Below are positions 19,689-28,543 of a stretch of DNA of 64,000 nucleotides, one piece after another. The stretch comes from Lentisphaerota bacterium (lineage in GTDB: Bacteria > Verrucomicrobiota > Lentisphaeria > Victivallales > Victivallaceae): positions 1 to 64,000 of the forward strand of contig SUWG01000001.1 in NCBI GenBank assembly GCA_015061625.1, in the 5' to 3' direction. The first letter of the stretch is position 1, and every line of letters starts with the position of its first letter. The notes beneath the pieces are model-generated. The model worked only from the letters and a program-made list of their open reading frames with translations, was not told where the DNA came from and ran no database searches. A program made the translations under genes and the position numbers.

Positions 19689-20525
19689 TCACCCCAGCAA
19701 ACGCCGGACAAATTGCGGCATGGCAAACGCCGCTTCATGCACTTTTTCATTATAATATCTGAATTGCGCCGCTAATTCCGCCGGCGGCACTGCCGCCGGA
19801 ACAGTCAGCAATTTATCATCCGATGCCACACAGCACCCGATCATACCGGTCGGATAAGTCGGCACCGAAATCGCCGCATAACCGACATTTTTGAAATTGC
19901 TGCCCGCCGCCGTCACCAGTTCTCTGACCACATCCGGCAGCAGCCACGGCGATTCGGCCTGGGTGCCGACCACCCCGCCTGGGCGCAGTGCTTTTTTCAA
20001 ATCCGCATAAAACTGCGCACCGAAAAGCGGCGCACCAGGCCCGCCCGGATCGGTGGAATCCACAATGACCAGATCATAATATCCCGGCTTCTGCCGGATA
20101 AATTCACTGCCGTCGGCAATATGCACCGTCACCCGCGGATCATCGAAACCGCAGGACATTTCCGGCAAAAACTCTTTCGCCGCCCGGATAACTTCCGCAT
20201 CGATCTCACAAATATCCAGCACTTGCGGCTCCGGATGGCGGGATAATTCACGCAACACTCCGCCGTCACCGCCGCCGATGACCAGAATCCTTTCCGGATT
20301 GCCATGGGCATAATACGGCAGATGCGCCATCATTTCCTGATAGGCAAATTCATCGTAAGAGGTCAACTGGATAATACCGTCAAGCATCAGCAATTTACCG
20401 AGTTTGCGGGTCTCGTAAACTTCGATCTTCTGAAATTTGCTCCGGCGATCGCATAATTGCCGGGTCACTTCGATCGTCTGACCGTAACCATTGGCAGCTT
20501 CAGTTACCCATTTGCCTGACATCAT
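19689..20525 (-). CDS. speE: Spermidine synthase (polyamine aminopropyltransferase)
   Basis: The 278-residue enzyme transfers an aminopropyl group from decarboxylated S-adenosylmethionine to putrescine. The nucleotide-binding GGGDGG is at residues 84-89, the DICEIDAEV acidic stretch follows, and DSTDPGGPGAPLF carries the catalytic Asp region. Its ATG overlaps the stop of the PurF-like gene (ATGA), indicating translational coupling. No speD is visible in the window. A second in-frame ATG is directly adjacent, so the start may be one codon later. Confidence 0.93.
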   Translation of the reverse strand: MMSGKWVTEAANGYGQTIEVTRQLCDRRSKFQKIEVYETRKLGKLLMLDGIIQLTSYDEFAYQEMMAHLPYYAHGNPERILVIGGGDGGVLRELSRHPEPQVLDICEIDAEVIRAAKEFLPEMSCGFDDPRVTVHIADGSEFIRQKPGYYDLVIVDSTDPGGPGAPLFGAQFYADLKKALRPGGVVGTQAESPWLLPDVVRELVTAAGSNFKNVGYAAISVPTYPTGMIGCCVASDDKLLTVPAAVPPAELAAQFRYYNEKVHEAAFAMPQFVRRLLG

Positions 20526-21967
20526 TCAAACTCCGGGGCTTCGTTTTCCACATCACGGCCATTCCAGCAATAGGTGCAGACTCTTTCCTGCGGCAGACCG
20601 ATCGCCTTGACCAGATCTTCCAGTTTCTGAAATTTAAGTGACGTCAAATTGAGATCTTTGCGGATCTCCTCGACCATCTGCAAATACTTCGGGGATTCAA
20701 AGGTCAGATATTCTTTGAGTGCTTCGGCGGTGACATGGCCGCCTTCCAGACGGCTGATGGCACGGCGCGCCGCCAGATCCAATTCACTGCGGGAACGGGA
20801 GAAATTCAAAAAGCGGCAGCCGAATACCAGCGGCGGACAAGCTGAACGCATATGCACCTCTTTGGCTCCCCGGCGGTACAATCTGCCCACCGTATCGCGC
20901 AACTGCGTGCCGCGCACGATCGAATCATCACAGAAAAGCAACCGTTTATTGCGGATCTGATCTTCCACCGGAATAAGTTTCATGCGGGCGATCTTTTCCC
21001 GGATCTTCTGATCCTGCGGGGTGAAACTGCGCGGCCAGGTGGGAGTATATTTGACAAATGCCCGCTGATAGGGCTTGTGTGCCGCATTGGAATAACCGAC
21101 CGCATGGGCCACCCCGGAATCGGGAATGCCGCAAATAGAATCGATTTCCGGCAGGATGTCTTTGTCGTTTTCCGCCATGATCGCCCCGTTGCGGTAACGG
21201 GTGCTTTCAGTATTCACCCCCTCATAACAACTGGATGGATAACCGTAATAGACCCAGTAGAAACTGCAGATTTTGCACGTTCTGCCCGGAGGAGTAAGTT
21301 GTTTCACGCCGTCGGCAGTGATCTCCACGATCTCGCCGGGGCCCAGTTCCCGGAGCAATTCGTAATCCAGATTGGGGAATGCCGTAGTTTCCATCGTCAC
21401 AGCAAATGAACCGGGTTTGCGCCCGATGATCACCGGAGTCCGCCCGTAACGGTCGCGCGCGGCATAGATCCGGTCTTTGCGCAGAATAAGCATCGAACAC
21501 GATCCGTCGATCACCCGCTGGGCATATTCGATGCCCGCCGGCACCGTGTTGCCGCGGCTGATCAGCATGGCGACCACCTCGGTCGGGTTGGGTTCGCCGT
21601 CACCGGATTCGGAAAGGTGGGAACAGCCGGATGAAAATCCCTGTTCGATGATCTCATCGATATTGTTGATCTTCGCCACCGTGCTGATGGCAAATGTGCC
21701 GAGCTGGCTGGTGATGATCAACGGCTGATCCTCGGTGTCACTGATGACCCCGATGCCGCAACTGCCGGAAAATCCGCCGATCTCATCATCGAATTTGGAG
21801 CGGAACTGCGAATTGCTGATATCATGAATCCGGCGGTCGATACCGCCATCCTTGCGCGCCACAGCGATACCGCCGCGCCGGGTCCCCAGATGCGAATGAT
21901 AGTCGGTACCGAAATAAAGGTCACTTACACAATCCCCGCTGGAAACCACTCCGAAAAAACCACCCAT
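20522..21967 (-). CDS. PurF-family amidophosphoribosyltransferase lacking Cys nucleophile
   Basis: The 481-residue protein has the PurF layout: an N-terminal glutamine-amidotransferase-like domain (about 1-230) and a phosphoribosyltransferase domain with the PRPP loop LFCDDSIVRGTQLRD. PurF normally starts with Met-Cys and uses that Cys to hydrolyse glutamine; here the start is MGGFFGV, with Gly at that position. C-terminal Cys464 and Cys467 (VCTYC) and other cysteines match the iron-sulfur ligand pattern of Bacillus-type PurF. From memory, similar Gly-start proteins exist in Bacteroidetes. It may use ammonia or do another job; purine synthesis is not proven. It overlaps speE. Confidence 0.75.
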   Translation of the reverse strand: MGGFFGVVSSGDCVSDLYFGTDYHSHLGTRRGGIAVARKDGGIDRRIHDISNSQFRSKFDDEIGGFSGSCGIGVISDTEDQPLIITSQLGTFAISTVAKINNIDEIIEQGFSSGCSHLSESGDGEPNPTEVVAMLISRGNTVPAGIEYAQRVIDGSCSMLILRKDRIYAARDRYGRTPVIIGRKPGSFAVTMETTAFPNLDYELLRELGPGEIVEITADGVKQLTPPGRTCKICSFYWVYYGYPSSCYEGVNTESTRYRNGAIMAENDKDILPEIDSICGIPDSGVAHAVGYSNAAHKPYQRAFVKYTPTWPRSFTPQDQKIREKIARMKLIPVEDQIRNKRLLFCDDSIVRGTQLRDTVGRLYRRGAKEVHMRSACPPLVFGCRFLNFSRSRSELDLAARRAISRLEGGHVTAEALKEYLTFESPKYLQMVEEIRKDLNLTSLKFQKLEDLVKAIGLPQERVCTYCWNGRDVENEAPEFE

Positions 21968-22017
21968 ACTACAACTCCCGGTGCTTTATTACATATATAA
22001 AAGAACATCCATTGCAT

Positions 22018-22046
22018 AAAATAACTGTTCAATACGAATTTTTCAA
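22018..22046 (-). promoter_or_regulatory. Likely promoter of the PurF-like gene
   Basis: Minus strand: TTGAAA (22041-22046), 17-base spacer, TATTTT (22018-22023), about 50 bases before the start. The -10 matches the consensus at four of six positions. Confidence 0.45.
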
Positions 22047-22148
22047 GACCCCGGCGTAAAAATATTCCGATGATCCTCTGATTTATCTGCCCCAATTCGT
22101 TCTGAAATTTATTATAATTTGAATAATCATTCTATTTTACTGTCAGTT

Positions 22149-22181
22149 TTGTTCAAAATCAATCACTATTATTTTGAACAA
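22149..22181 (+). promoter_or_regulatory. Perfect 11-base inverted repeat upstream of the Sel1 gene
   Basis: TTGTTCAAAAT (22149-22159) and ATTTTGAACAA (22171-22181) are separated by 11 bases, so the half-sites are two helical turns apart. A perfect TATAAT (22113-22118, plus strand, no good -35) lies just upstream. It looks like a repressor or activator site for the Sel1 gene or the divergent purF. Confidence 0.45.
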
Positions 22182-22255
22182 TCAAAGGTCTTCTGACATT
22201 ACTATTTGAAGAAAGAATTTTTCGACACTGCAAACAACATGAAAGGTTTTTTATT

Positions 22256-23491
22256 ATGCAATATTCTCTGGCCAATTCCTCAAAACTGTCTGACAAAAAC
22301 TTTTCATTAAGTGTTACATCGTCAAGCACCACCCCTAAACCACCAGCTTCTGTTCCGAAACGTATCAAATCCGATCCGGATGAATCAAAATTCGACTTCC
22401 GCACCATACAGAAAAAGATAAATGATGGAGATCCGGCTGCTATATTTTTTCTCGGATTATGCTTCTATACCGGAGAGCAGGTTCCGCAAGATTATGCCAA
22501 AGCCGCTCTATATCTCGGTAAAGCCGCCGCATTGGGCAATGTCGATGCCATGGTAATATACGGACACTGCCTGCATTCAGGAAATGGCATTCAGAAAAAT
22601 GAAAAAGAAGCGGCAAAATGGTTCGCCGCAGCCGCAAAACAGGGTAATGCAGTGGCTCAATATGAACTGGGAATACTCTACCGGGATGGGGTCGGGGTTC
22701 CCCGGAACCACGCCGAATCAATCAAATGGCTTTCTTGCGCCGCCGGACAAGGCGATGAAACGGCCCAACTTGAGTTGGGAATGACCTATTTACGAGGAAA
22801 GGTAATTCCTAAAAATGAAAAAGAAGCGGCAAAATGGTTCGCCGCAGCCGCAAAACAGGGTAATGCAGAGGCTCAATATGAACTGGGAATATGCTATTTG
22901 CAAGGTGAAGGGGTGGCTAAAAACGAATCGGTCGCAACTCAATGGTTTGCCATTGCGGCGAAACAAGGCAATACAGATGCCCAAGTATCTTTGGGATGGT
23001 GCTATCAGGATGGAATCGGGGTCACAAAAAATCTTCAGGAGGCAGTAAAACTATTCTCTCGCGCAGCGGAACAGGGAGATGCAGACGCTCAATGTGAACT
23101 GGGGATGTGTTATTTCTCCGGCAATGGAATCGCAAAAAACTGGATAGAAGCAAAAAAATGGTTCAAAAAAGCTGCCGAACAGGGTGATGCAGAGGCTCTA
23201 TACCGTTACGCACGCGCCTGCCATTGGGGATATGGCGGCAAAGTTGATCTTAAAGAAGCCAAAAAGTGGTATCGTTCAGCCATTGCACAAGGTCATCAAC
23301 AAGCAGTACAGGATCTGCAATATCTCATAAACAGCAACAAACAAGCACGTTTAAGAGTACTTAAAAGCGTTTTTTGCATATTTTTACTTATCGGTTTAAT
23401 TATTGCGGCATTTGCCGTGCTTCCCACGGTATTGGCGATCATAATAACAATTGCTTTATTTTCCGCTATCAAATCCGCAAAAAACGAATGA
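22256..23491 (+). CDS. Sel1-repeat protein with C-terminal membrane anchor
   Basis: This 411-residue protein has a Ser/Thr/Pro-rich N-terminus (about 1-45), then about eight Sel1 repeats of 36 residues (about 55-350, with AAKWFAAAAKQGNAEAQYELG-like units), then two hydrophobic stretches (about 371-387 and 389-405) and a basic end. Sel1 repeats are alpha-alpha solenoids that bind proteins; the partner is unknown. The repeats would face the cytoplasm if the tail is inserted as a hairpin. It stands alone on the plus strand, is more A/T-rich than its neighbours, and has an internal duplication. Confidence 0.85.
   Translation: MQYSLANSSKLSDKNFSLSVTSSSTTPKPPASVPKRIKSDPDESKFDFRTIQKKINDGDPAAIFFLGLCFYTGEQVPQDYAKAALYLGKAAALGNVDAMVIYGHCLHSGNGIQKNEKEAAKWFAAAAKQGNAVAQYELGILYRDGVGVPRNHAESIKWLSCAAGQGDETAQLELGMTYLRGKVIPKNEKEAAKWFAAAAKQGNAEAQYELGICYLQGEGVAKNESVATQWFAIAAKQGNTDAQVSLGWCYQDGIGVTKNLQEAVKLFSRAAEQGDADAQCELGMCYFSGNGIAKNWIEAKKWFKKAAEQGDAEALYRYARACHWGYGGKVDLKEAKKWYRSAIAQGHQQAVQDLQYLINSNKQARLRVLKSVFCIFLLIGLIIAAFAVLPTVLAIIITIALFSAIKSAKNE
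22595..22891 (+). repeat. 81-base direct repeat inside the Sel1 gene
   Basis: Bases 22595-22675 and 22811-22891 are identical except for one base (GTG versus GAG). The offset of 216 bases equals 72 codons, exactly two Sel1 repeats. This indicates a recent in-frame duplication or gene conversion between repeats. Confidence 0.9.
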
Positions 23492-23528
23492 TGTACCATC
23501 AACTGCAAGCATATTACCGAACAGAGTT

Positions 23529-24737
23529 TCAGCAGTCAATCATCGCCAGCCGGGCAAATTCGTCGCCGCGCTCGGCGTAGTTTTTGAACATATCCATACT
23601 GGCGCACGCCGGAGAAAGCAATACCGTATCCCCCGGTTGTGCCAATGCTTTTGCCGTTGACATCACCAGCGCAAAATCACTGCCGCAATCCACACACGGA
23701 CACCGGTTTTCCAACACTTTGCCGATATCCCGGCGATCCGCACCGTAAAGCACCGCCGCCCGGAACCTTTCCGCCCGCTCCGCCAGCGGTGAAAAATCCA
23801 TCCCCTTGCCCAGACCGCCCAGCAATATCACCAGCTGCCCCGGCAATGAGTCGATCGCCGCCAGCACCGCCGCCGGATTCGTCCCCTTGGAATCATCCAC
23901 AAACGTCACGCCGTTACGCACGCCGACCACCTCCACCCGGTGTCTGCCCCGGCGGAAATCCAGCAATGCCCGCTTGAATTTTTCACTTCTGACCGTTTCC
24001 GGCGGCAGATAACGCAAACACAACTCCACCGCACACGCCGCATTCTCCGCATTATGGAAACCGGGCAGATCCCCGCCGCTCAAATCGCAGAATTTTTCCC
24101 CATCCAGAAACAATATTCCCGCCTGATATGTCACCCGGCGTGTCTTTTCCGGAAAACTCAAACCGTAAATGCGGTTTTCCGGCATGACATGAGTGAAAAT
24201 CTTTTCCTTGGTCGCACAATATTCCGCAAATCCTCCGGCATACCGGTCGATATGGTCACTCTGAAAATTCAATATCCCCGCGGCAAGCGGCGCAAATTCA
24301 CAGATCTTTTCCAACTGAAATGAACTTACTTCGATCACCGCAACTTCACAATCATCACCCGATGCCGCCAAATCGGATAACGGACGGCCGATATTGCCGC
24401 AAACTTCCGCTTTTACCGCACAACTCTGCAACAGATGACAGGTCAATTCCGTCGTGGTCGTCTTGCCATTGGTCCCGGTGATCGCCAGCAACGGCTTTTT
24501 CCAGAACCGGCAGCCGAATTCCATTTCACTGACGATCTCCCGGCCCGAAGCCAGAGCCATCTGATACAACGGGGATCTCGCCGGATGCAACCCCGGAGAG
24601 ACCACGATCAGATCCCCGTCAGGCAAAACTGCACTGTCGCCATCATTGACAACAGTGCAGCCGATATGGTTGACGGCACACAGTTTTGCCGCCGCTTTGC
24701 CGGAAACTCCGGCTCCGAGGATGGTCACGTTTTTCAC
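23529..24737 (-). CDS. murD: UDP-N-acetylmuramoylalanine--D-glutamate ligase
   Basis: MurD adds D-glutamate to UDP-MurNAc-L-Ala in the cytoplasm. The 402-residue protein has an N-terminal Rossmann-like domain, the ATP loop GTNGKTT (residues 88-94), NFQSDHIDRYAGG in the middle, and the C-terminal DDSKGTNPAAVLAAI block. It is about 35 residues shorter than E. coli MurD, but all main blocks are present. It lies 19 bases after lysS and converges with the Sel1 gene. Confidence 0.95.
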   Translation of the reverse strand: MKNVTILGAGVSGKAAAKLCAVNHIGCTVVNDGDSAVLPDGDLIVVSPGLHPARSPLYQMALASGREIVSEMEFGCRFWKKPLLAITGTNGKTTTTELTCHLLQSCAVKAEVCGNIGRPLSDLAASGDDCEVAVIEVSSFQLEKICEFAPLAAGILNFQSDHIDRYAGGFAEYCATKEKIFTHVMPENRIYGLSFPEKTRRVTYQAGILFLDGEKFCDLSGGDLPGFHNAENAACAVELCLRYLPPETVRSEKFKRALLDFRRGRHRVEVVGVRNGVTFVDDSKGTNPAAVLAAIDSLPGQLVILLGGLGKGMDFSPLAERAERFRAAVLYGADRRDIGKVLENRCPCVDCGSDFALVMSTAKALAQPGDTVLLSPACASMDMFKNYAERGDEFARLAMIDC

Positions 24738-24756
24738 TTGACACCCCTGCGGAAAA

Positions 24757-26256
24757 TTATTTCAAACGTTTCATCTGCGGGAAAAGGATCACGTCACGGA
24801 TCGATTCCGCACCGGTCAACGCCATGATCAGACGGTCGATACCGACCCCCATACCACCGGCAGGCGGCATACCGTATTCCAATGCGGTGAGGAAGTCCTC
24901 ATCGACCTTGTTATCCAACTCATCACCCTCTTCTTTCGTCGCTTCAAACTGTTCCATGAACCGCTCACGCTGGATGATGGGGTTATTCAATTCGCTGTAA
25001 GCCGGAGCCAGTTCCATGCCGTTGACGCCCAATTCAAAAACATCGACCAGCGACGGATCATCGGCACAGGGATTGGCCAGCGGCAGCAGCTGCGCCGGCA
25101 GCCGGGTGACGAAAGTCGGCTGGATGTTGTTGGGCTCGACCAGTTTTTCATAAAGTTCATTGGTCACTTCCAGATCGCTCATGGATGCATTGACATCCAG
25201 ACCCAGTTTCTGACCGCGCTCAACTCTTTCCGCCGGGGTGATATCGAACCAGTCATCGCCGCCTTTTTCCTTGCACAATTCATGATAGGTCGCCCGGCGG
25301 AAAGGCGGAGTGAAGTCGATCACTTTGCCGTTGCCGTGGTCGATTTTCAGCGTGCCGCAAACTTTCATGGCGACGGTGGAGATCATGCTTTCGATCAACT
25401 CCATCATACCTTCGCAGTTGCTGTAAGCCTGATAGATCTCCAGCATGGTGAATTCCGGATTGTGACGGCGGTCAAGACCCTCGTTACGGAAAGAACGATT
25501 CAACTCAAAAACCCGCTCAAAGCCGCCGACCAGCAACCGTTTGAGGTAAAGTTCCGGAGCGATACGCATATACACGGTGCTGTTCAATGCGCCGTAGAAT
25601 GTCTCAAACGGCGTGGCGGATGCGCCGCCTGCCAACGGCTGGAGCATGGGCGTTTCCACTTCCATAAAGCCCCGGTCGGCAAGGAAGTTGCGCACTTCAC
25701 GGATGATCGCTGAACGTTTCCGGAAAACATCTTTGACCTCCGGATTGGCGATCAGATCCAGATAACGCTGGCGGTAACGCTGCTCCACATCGACCAGACC
25801 GTGGAATTTTTCCGGCAGCGGACGCATGGATTTGGAAAGCAAAGTCACCTCTTTGACCCGCAACGTCAATTCGCCGGTCTTGGTGACAAAAAGTGTACCT
25901 TTGACCCCGATGATATCACCGATATCCAGTTTGCGGCACAGAGCGAACATCTCTTCGGACATATCGCTTTTACCGGCGAACAACTGCAATCTGCCGGTGC
26001 TGTCACGCACATCAGCAAAAATGGATTTACCCATGCCGCGCTTGGCAGTCATGCGTCCGGCGATCACCGCCGCCGGGCCGGGCAATTCACTGCCTTCGGG
26101 GGGGAGTTCTTTAGTGCGGACGACTTCGATCAATTCAACTCCGGGAAATGCTCCGCCGAAAGGATTGATCCCGGCTTCCTGATAATCCCGGATCTTGGCG
26201 GCGCGTTGCTCAAACATATCCATTTGAGCGGCATTGTTTTCAACGTTTTCAGACAT
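24757..26256 (-). CDS. lysS: Lysyl-tRNA synthetase, class II
   Basis: This enzyme charges tRNA-Lys. The OB-fold anticodon domain (about 60-165) is followed by the class II core with the FRNEGLDRRHNPEFTMLE motif 2 and GGMGVGIDRLIM motif 3 near the C-terminus. I start at the ATG at 26256, preceded by AAGGTG at 6 bases, instead of a GTG three codons earlier; this gives 499 residues. A possible TGGCAT/TATATT promoter (26301-26329, minus) lies upstream. murD follows closely. Confidence 0.97.
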   Translation of the reverse strand: MSENVENNAAQMDMFEQRAAKIRDYQEAGINPFGGAFPGVELIEVVRTKELPPEGSELPGPAAVIAGRMTAKRGMGKSIFADVRDSTGRLQLFAGKSDMSEEMFALCRKLDIGDIIGVKGTLFVTKTGELTLRVKEVTLLSKSMRPLPEKFHGLVDVEQRYRQRYLDLIANPEVKDVFRKRSAIIREVRNFLADRGFMEVETPMLQPLAGGASATPFETFYGALNSTVYMRIAPELYLKRLLVGGFERVFELNRSFRNEGLDRRHNPEFTMLEIYQAYSNCEGMMELIESMISTVAMKVCGTLKIDHGNGKVIDFTPPFRRATYHELCKEKGGDDWFDITPAERVERGQKLGLDVNASMSDLEVTNELYEKLVEPNNIQPTFVTRLPAQLLPLANPCADDPSLVDVFELGVNGMELAPAYSELNNPIIQRERFMEQFEATKEEGDELDNKVDEDFLTALEYGMPPAGGMGVGIDRLIMALTGAESIRDVILFPQMKRLK

Positions 26257-26343
26257 AGTTGACACCTTGTATATGTATGGTTATAAAATATATTTTTTAT
26301 AATATAGCACACTTTGCGGCTAAATGCCACAAAATCTGCCGGT

Positions 26344-27549
26344 TCAGCATGGAAGTTTTCGGCAAAGTGCGGCAAATGCCCCGTCACAACCGCTTTCCGG
26401 CAGCCGGGTTTCCGCTTTGATGACCTGCAACTCTTCACCCGCGATCAATGCTCCGTTTTCCTCCGGATCGATCGAACAGGTGGATATCAATACCCATTTG
26501 CCCGGCTCCGTCAGCCGGATGACCTGCTGCAGAATATGCTTCTGCAACGCCATCACCTCGCTTAACGCCTTGCCGGAAAAACGCCATAACGCATCCGGAC
26601 GGCGGCGGAAAACTCCGCTGTTGGAACAGGGCAGATCGGCAATCACCAGATCAAAACTGCCGTTCAATTTTTCCGGCGGCGAAACCACCACTTTGGCATT
26701 CACTGCGTGACGGGCAAAATTTTCCGCCGTCAACTTCTGCCGTTTTTCCGAAATATCCGCCGCAATGATCTCCGCCGACTTATCCAGCAACTCCGCCGCC
26801 ATCAACGTCTTGCCGCCGGGGGCCGCACATATATCCAGCACCTTGCGGCACTCCGGCAATATCTCCTTTGCCAGCGAAATGGATAATGACGTGGCCGGAT
26901 CCTGTATGTAATATGCTCCGGATGCAAATTCCGGAGTATTCAGCACCACCCCCGGAACTCCGCAGGCAAAACGGAATGGTGCAAATGCCGGGATCTCCTT
27001 ACACTTCGGCGGCAATGCCGCCTGACCGCACAACCGGAAAGTAAATTGCGGCTTTTCCAGAAAAACTTGAGCAAACCGGTCGATCTCCACCGCAGAAAAA
27101 TGCTTTTGCCAATGCTTGAGCAACTCATCCGGAAATATATCCTCTGCCTTGACCGGCAGCGTGTAACCGTTACGCAATGAATTGCGCAAAACCGCATTGA
27201 CAAATTTATCCGCATGGTAACGCCGCGCCAGTTTGACCGCAACATTGACCACCGAATACGCTTCAACTGCGCTTTGATGGAAACATTGGGTCAGAGCCGT
27301 ATCCAGCAGCGCCGCCACTTCCGCTTCCGGCATTTTGCGGCACAACGGCCGCCATACCCCGCGGATGCTTTTCCGGTAACGGTAAAAAGAGGTAAGCAAA
27401 TGACTCAAGGTACGGCGGCACTCATCCGGCAGATGATCCAATGTATCATCCAGCGTGACTTTCCCGGCATCGATCGCCGTCATTGCCGCCACGGAAAGTT
27501 CCAGAACACTCTCCAGCATCCCCGGAACATTTGAGGTGCGTTTATTCAT
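26344..27549 (-). CDS. rsmB: 16S rRNA (cytosine-C5)-methyltransferase RsmB
   Basis: RsmB methylates C967 of 16S rRNA using S-adenosylmethionine. The 401-residue protein has an N-terminal NusB-like RNA-binding domain (about 1-130) and a Rossmann domain with LDICAAPGGKTLMAAELL. It has both cysteines of the family, in ADLPCSNSG and STCSIDPEEN. The start overlaps the hldD stop by 8 bases (ATGAATAA), so I use 27549 and not an upstream in-frame codon. Confidence 0.92.
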   Translation of the reverse strand: MNKRTSNVPGMLESVLELSVAAMTAIDAGKVTLDDTLDHLPDECRRTLSHLLTSFYRYRKSIRGVWRPLCRKMPEAEVAALLDTALTQCFHQSAVEAYSVVNVAVKLARRYHADKFVNAVLRNSLRNGYTLPVKAEDIFPDELLKHWQKHFSAVEIDRFAQVFLEKPQFTFRLCGQAALPPKCKEIPAFAPFRFACGVPGVVLNTPEFASGAYYIQDPATSLSISLAKEILPECRKVLDICAAPGGKTLMAAELLDKSAEIIAADISEKRQKLTAENFARHAVNAKVVVSPPEKLNGSFDLVIADLPCSNSGVFRRRPDALWRFSGKALSEVMALQKHILQQVIRLTEPGKWVLISTCSIDPEENGALIAGEELQVIKAETRLPESGCDGAFAALCRKLPC

Positions 27550-28525
27550 CACCGAGGTACATTCCGGTTTCCAGATAGTTGCAAAGATAATCCGCCACCG
27601 CCTCATCCAGTGTCATGCTGACACCGGTATAGCCCAGTTTACGCAATTTGTCGATTTTGGCGCAAGTATAATACTGGTAACGGTCACGCAGAGATTCGGG
27701 CATTTCGATATATTCGATATCCACCGGCTTATTCAGGGCGGTGAAAGCGGCTTTGACCAGGTGGTTCCAACTCTCTGCCAGACCGCTGCCGATATTATAC
27801 AATCCGGCGGCTTTGGAGTTGTTGAAAAGATATTCGACCATTTTGACCGCATCTTTCACATAAAGAAAATCGCGCAACTGCTCGCCATCGGCATACTCCG
27901 GCTTGTAAGAACGGAACAACTGCATTTTGCCCGATGCCGTGATCTGCTCCCAACTGCGCAAAACCACACTGCGCATATTCGCCTTGTGTCTTTCATTGGG
28001 CCCGTAGATGTTGGAAAATTTACACCCGACCAACTCCTTGAGCATCCCCCGGCGTTTCGCCCAGAGGTCAAAAAGCTGCTTGCTGTAACCATACATATTC
28101 AGCGGACGGAGATTTTCGATCGTCTCCTCATTGTCATCATAACCCTGCGAACCGTCACCGTAAGTGGCACAACTGGAAGCATAAACCATACGGATATGGC
28201 GGTCAACACAATATTGAGCCAATTCGGCAGTGTAACGGAAGTTGTTGTCGATCAGGTAAGAGGCGTCTCTTTCCGTCGTCGAGGAACACGCCCCCATGTG
28301 GATAACACCCTCAATATTTCTGCCGTTGAAAAATCCGGAATGCAGTTTGCTCCGGAAATCTTCCCGTTCCATATAATCATCGAACTTCAACGGAGCAAGA
28401 TTTTTCCATTTATCCGTCGTATTTCCCAGATGATCGACGATCAGAATATCGGTAATCCCCGCATGATTCAACTGCCAGACCATCGCACTGCCGATCAAAC
28501 CGGCACCACCGGTAACAATAAACAT
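27542..28525 (-). CDS. hldD: ADP-L-glycero-D-manno-heptose 6-epimerase
   Basis: HldD makes the heptose precursor of the lipopolysaccharide inner core. The 327-residue short-chain dehydrogenase-like enzyme has the NADP loop TGGAGLIGS near the start, SSCATYGDG with the catalytic Ser, and MYGYSKQ with the Tyr-x3-Lys pair. It lies 18 bases after lptD and overlaps rsmB. The context supports LPS with heptose in this organism. Confidence 0.95.
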   Translation of the reverse strand: MFIVTGGAGLIGSAMVWQLNHAGITDILIVDHLGNTTDKWKNLAPLKFDDYMEREDFRSKLHSGFFNGRNIEGVIHMGACSSTTERDASYLIDNNFRYTAELAQYCVDRHIRMVYASSCATYGDGSQGYDDNEETIENLRPLNMYGYSKQLFDLWAKRRGMLKELVGCKFSNIYGPNERHKANMRSVVLRSWEQITASGKMQLFRSYKPEYADGEQLRDFLYVKDAVKMVEYLFNNSKAAGLYNIGSGLAESWNHLVKAAFTALNKPVDIEYIEMPESLRDRYQYYTCAKIDKLRKLGYTGVSMTLDEAVADYLCNYLETGMYLGDE

Positions 28526-28543
28526 ACTCGCTGTTTCTCCACT

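Noticed and set aside
20522-21967. Sequencing error as the reason for the missing PurF Cys
   Set aside because: The N-terminus is otherwise well formed, and from memory similar Gly-start relatives exist, so a real variant is more likely.
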